Positions 6,743-8,984 of a DNA stretch of 8,984 nucleotides are shown here, piece by piece; within the stretch, counting starts at the first letter, position 1, and every line of letters starts with the position of its first letter. A program made the translations under genes and the position numbers. A model generated the notes under the pieces. The model searched no databases. It was not told the DNA's origin and worked only from the letters and a program-made list of their open reading frames with translations. The stretch is from Polyangiaceae bacterium (GTDB taxonomy: Bacteria; Myxococcota_A; Polyangia; Polyangiales; Polyangiaceae), in assembly GCA_025934595.1 (NCBI GenBank), contig JAICXU010000081.1:1-8984 (forward strand), in the 5' to 3' direction.

Positions 6743-8054
6743 CCAACGTTTCTAGCACCTCATCGAGGGTCGTTGCGAAGCCTGCGAGCAGCTCTTCCCG
6801 GATGTCGAACGGCGGCGTCAACGTGATCGATTCACCTCGCGCGCCTCCGGTGATCACGATGTAGCCGCGCTCGAGCAGCGCGCGTGAAGCGGAAAGCACG
6901 CGAGCGCTGGTTCCGAGATCGATCGCGAGCATGAGCCCGCGTTGCCGAACGACGGCGCGATGGGCGCACGCCGCGATCAGCGCATCGCGAAAAGACGCTC
7001 CCTTGCGCGCGACGCTGGCGTAGACGCTGCCGTCGTCGAGAGCACGCAGCACCGCGAGCGCAGCTACGCACGAGGGCGGTGACCCGAAATGCGTCGCGGT
7101 GTGGATCGTCGTTCCTCGATGCGCGCCCCACGCCGCCATCATGTGCGCGCGTCCGATCATCGCGGAGATCGGGCGTCCCGCGCCGAGCCCTTTTCCGAGA
7201 CACAGAATGTCGGGCAGGACACCCTCCGCGACCGCGCGCGAGAACGCGCCGCTGCGTCCGCAGCCGGTGAAGACCTCGTCGACCACGAGCATCCATCCTG
7301 CGTCGTCGCAAATCGACCGCAGATCGCGCAAGAAATCGCGCGCGACCTCGACGACGCCGCCGCGGCCGAGGACCGGCTCGATCAAAACCGCGCCGACGGC
7401 TTTCCCTCCTTCGCTTTTGGCGAGCGCGCGAAGACGTGCGAGCACATCGCGTGCGATGTCGGGCGTCGCGGGATACGGCTCGAACGTGACCCAGTCGCCG
7501 ATTTGATCGCGAAATGGCGCGCGAAAATTCGAGGAGAGACCGCACGCCGCGAGCGGCCCGTAGGAGAGGCCGTGGTAGCTGCCCTCGAACGCGACGACGC
7601 GCGATTTTCCCGAGAGCGCGACCGTCTTCAGTGCGGCAGTGAGAGCGTCCGCGCCGGAAAGCCCGAGCATCACGCGCGCGCCCGGCTCGGGAAAGAGCGA
7701 CGCGAGCTTCTCGCAAAGCTCCACCTTCACTTCGGATGCGTAGACGTCGCCGAGCGCGAGGCCGAGCTTCGCTTCTTGCTCGGTCGCGATTTTTTCGATC
7801 GCTCGCGGCGCGTGTCCGAAGATCAGCGCGCCGAAGCCGGCCACGAGATCGACGTAGCGATTGCCGTCGACGTCCCACACGTTCGCGCTTTCGCCGCGCT
7901 CGTACACGACCGGCGATTGCGGCGCGCCGCTCGTTTCTTCGCGCGCATCGCGACGAGCGTCGAACGCAGGACACTCCGCAGCCGATAGCCGTGTGGAAAG
8001 ATCGCGCGACCTCGGCCCCGGAGGCGCGACGATGATTTTCGGCGGCAAGCTCAC
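6714..8054 (-). CDS. Class III PLP-dependent aminotransferase
   Basis: This 446-residue fold-type I enzyme of aminotransferase class III transfers an amino group between an amine or amino acid and an aldehyde or keto acid. Residues seen are WDVDGNRYVDLVAGFGALIFGH (60-81), GLSGADALTAALK (131-143, cofactor phosphate region), FEGSYHG (156-162), VVDEVFTGCGRSG (257-269, D259 expected on the pyridine nitrogen) and CLGKGLGAG (285-293, K288 as the Schiff-base lysine). Near the C terminus, ITLTPPF places T411 where ornithine and acetylornithine aminotransferases carry a carboxylate-binding arginine, so substrate preference may differ. I chose the GTG at 8052-8054, with GAGG 5 nt upstream. The open frame extends further upstream but runs antisense-free through the GGDEF gene and has no domain there. 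The gene follows the GGDEF gene by 32 bp and overlaps luxE by 29 bp, suggesting joint action on an aldehyde. Confidence 0.88.
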   Translation of the reverse strand: MSLPPKIIVAPPGPRSRDLSTRLSAAECPAFDARRDAREETSGAPQSPVVYERGESANVWDVDGNRYVDLVAGFGALIFGHAPRAIEKIATEQEAKLGLALGDVYASEVKVELCEKLASLFPEPGARVMLGLSGADALTAALKTVALSGKSRVVAFEGSYHGLSYGPLAACGLSSNFRAPFRDQIGDWVTFEPYPATPDIARDVLARLRALAKSEGGKAVGAVLIEPVLGRGGVVEVARDFLRDLRSICDDAGWMLVVDEVFTGCGRSGAFSRAVAEGVLPDILCLGKGLGAGRPISAMIGRAHMMAAWGAHRGTTIHTATHFGSPPSCVAALAVLRALDDGSVYASVARKGASFRDALIAACAHRAVVRQRGLMLAIDLGTSARVLSASRALLERGYIVITGGARGESITLTPPFDIREELLAGFATTLDEVLETLDERGAKARA

Positions 8055-8086
8055 GACGGCCTCGTCTCGGAAAACGCGTCGCGCTT

Positions 8087-8984
8087 CTACGAAACGACTT
8101 TGTTTCGGCCGCCGCGCTTCGCTTCGTAGAGCTTCACGTCTGCGTCTTTGATGAGATCGGTGCCGGTTTTTTCGCCTTCGCCGAGCTGCGCGACGCCGAT
8201 CGAGATCGTGACGTGAATGTCCTCGTTCTGGAAAACGAACTTCGACTGCTCCACTTTTTCGCGCAGGCCTTCGGCGAGCTGGTGTCCGCCCTGGAGGCTC
8301 GTCTCCGGCAAAATGATGGCGAATTCTTCGCCGCCGTACCGCGCGAACACCTCGTCGCGGCGAATGCGACCTTGCACGATGCGCGCGAGCTCTTTCAAGA
8401 CGTGATCGCCGGCGAGATGGCCGTGAAAGTCGTTGATCTTCTTGAAGTGGTCGATGTCGAACATCATGAAGCTGAGCTCGCGCTGGTGACGCCGCGCGCG
8501 GATGACTTCTTTTTCGAGGGCCTCGAGCAGGTAGCGCTTCACGTGCGCCTGCGTGAGACCGTCGATGATCGTCATACGATAAATTTCTTCGTGGTATTGC
8601 GCTTCGACGTCCTGACCGGAGAGATACTTGAAGATCGTCGGGCCGACCTTCACGCGATCGCCGTTCGTGAGCCCGAACTCGCGCGAGATCTGATCGTCGT
8701 TCACGTAGGTGCCGTTCGTCGAGCCGTCGTCGACCGCGAACCACGTTTGGTTGCGCTGCTCGAAATGGGCGTGGCGGCGGGACACCGAATCGCCTTCGAG
8801 CACGATGTTGTTCTCCGCTCCGCGACCGACGCGCAGCGGAGACGTGTCGAGCATGAAACGCTTTCCGAGAAGCGAAGGCTCCTTCGTGTAGATGACCACG
8901 AGACAATCGTTGCCCTTCGGACGTGACTCGTCCGCGAGTGGCTTTTGAACGATGGTCGTTACGCGTGTTTTTTCTTCCGAATCG
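8087..8984 (-). CDS. FHA-GGDEF diguanylate cyclase (5' end outside window)
   Basis: This signalling protein couples a phosphothreonine-binding FHA domain to a GGDEF domain that makes cyclic di-GMP from two GTP. Counting from a GTG at 8899, the FHA core shows VGRG (24-27), SRRH (40-43) and DDGSTNGTYVN (57-67). The GGDEF domain (about 105-268) contains FDIDHFKKINDFHGHLAGD (147-165) and the active-site ARYGGEEF (186-193). The upstream inhibitory I-site position reads R180-R-D-E183 instead of RxxD. The frame stays open from 8899 to the window edge (translation begins DSEEKTRVTTIV), and the first FHA strand straddles the GTG, so the real start is probably beyond 8984. No membrane segment is visible; it should be cytoplasmic. 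The aminotransferase gene follows after 32 bp on the same strand. Confidence 0.93.
   Translation of the reverse strand, partial: DSEEKTRVTTIVQKPLADESRPKGNDCLVVIYTKEPSLLGKRFMLDTSPLRVGRGAENNIVLEGDSVSRRHAHFEQRNQTWFAVDDGSTNGTYVNDDQISREFGLTNGDRVKVGPTIFKYLSGQDVEAQYHEEIYRMTIIDGLTQAHVKRYLLEALEKEVIRARRHQRELSFMMFDIDHFKKINDFHGHLAGDHVLKELARIVQGRIRRDEVFARYGGEEFAIILPETSLQGGHQLAEGLREKVEQSKFVFQNEDIHVTISIGVAQLGEGEKTGTDLIKDADVKLYEAKRGGRNKVVS

Noticed and set aside
8055..8906. N-terminal extension of the aminotransferase frame to about 730 residues
   Set aside because: The extra part overlaps the FHA-GGDEF gene in another frame on the same strand, is Arg/Ser-rich without domains, and class III aminotransferases are about 400-450 residues. 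GTG 8054 with a nearby Shine-Dalgarno gives a normal length.
1..8984. CRISPR arrays, tRNA/rRNA genes, insertion sequences, prophage genes
   Set aside because: None seen. The only regular repeat is the two-copy palindromic element at 3126-3181, which lacks the repeat-spacer structure of a CRISPR array, and no transposase or integrase motifs were found in any plausible frame.

Overview
This GC-rich window looks like chromosomal DNA of a deltaproteobacterial-type organism. My best guess is a myxobacterium (Myxococcota, perhaps Polyangia). The basis is the strong G/C preference at third codon positions, a short lipoprotein with a Ser/Thr/Asp linker and an Asp/Ala/Gly tail, and an FHA-GGDEF signalling protein, a combination common in that group. 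The taxon is an inference; no rRNA or other marker gene is present.

Left part (1-4100, plus strand): the conserved, often origin-proximal cluster rpmH (3' end only) - rnpA - yidD - yidC - jag. It encodes ribosomal protein L34, the RNase P protein, two membrane-protein insertion factors and a KH/R3H RNA-binding protein. Genes are packed tightly, with 4-base overlaps at rnpA/yidD and jag/next gene. Where many genomes carry mnmE next, this one has a NAPE-PLD-like metallo-beta-lactamase-fold hydrolase. Its 5' end carries two in-frame copies of a 33-bp palindromic repeat. A small Cys-rich lipoprotein gene follows (4157-4585).

Right part (8984-4582, minus strand): a four-gene run, probably an operon. 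In transcription order it holds an FHA-GGDEF diguanylate cyclase (5' end outside the window), a class III PLP aminotransferase, a LuxE-type acyl-protein synthetase and a LuxC-type acyl-CoA/acyl-protein reductase. The last three genes overlap by 29 and 17 bp and are probably translationally coupled. There is no luciferase (luxAB) and no luxD here, so bioluminescence is not supported. LuxE + LuxC + a transaminase is chemically coherent as a route carboxylic acid -> acyl-enzyme -> aldehyde -> primary amine, and this is the most interesting hypothesis in the window. The two halves converge at 4582-4585, where a single CTAG supplies the stop codons of both the lipoprotein gene and luxC.

No stretch over 300 bp lacks a gene. 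The gaps (70-128, 758-782, 4101-4156, 8055-8086) are short and contain only weak or ambiguous signals.
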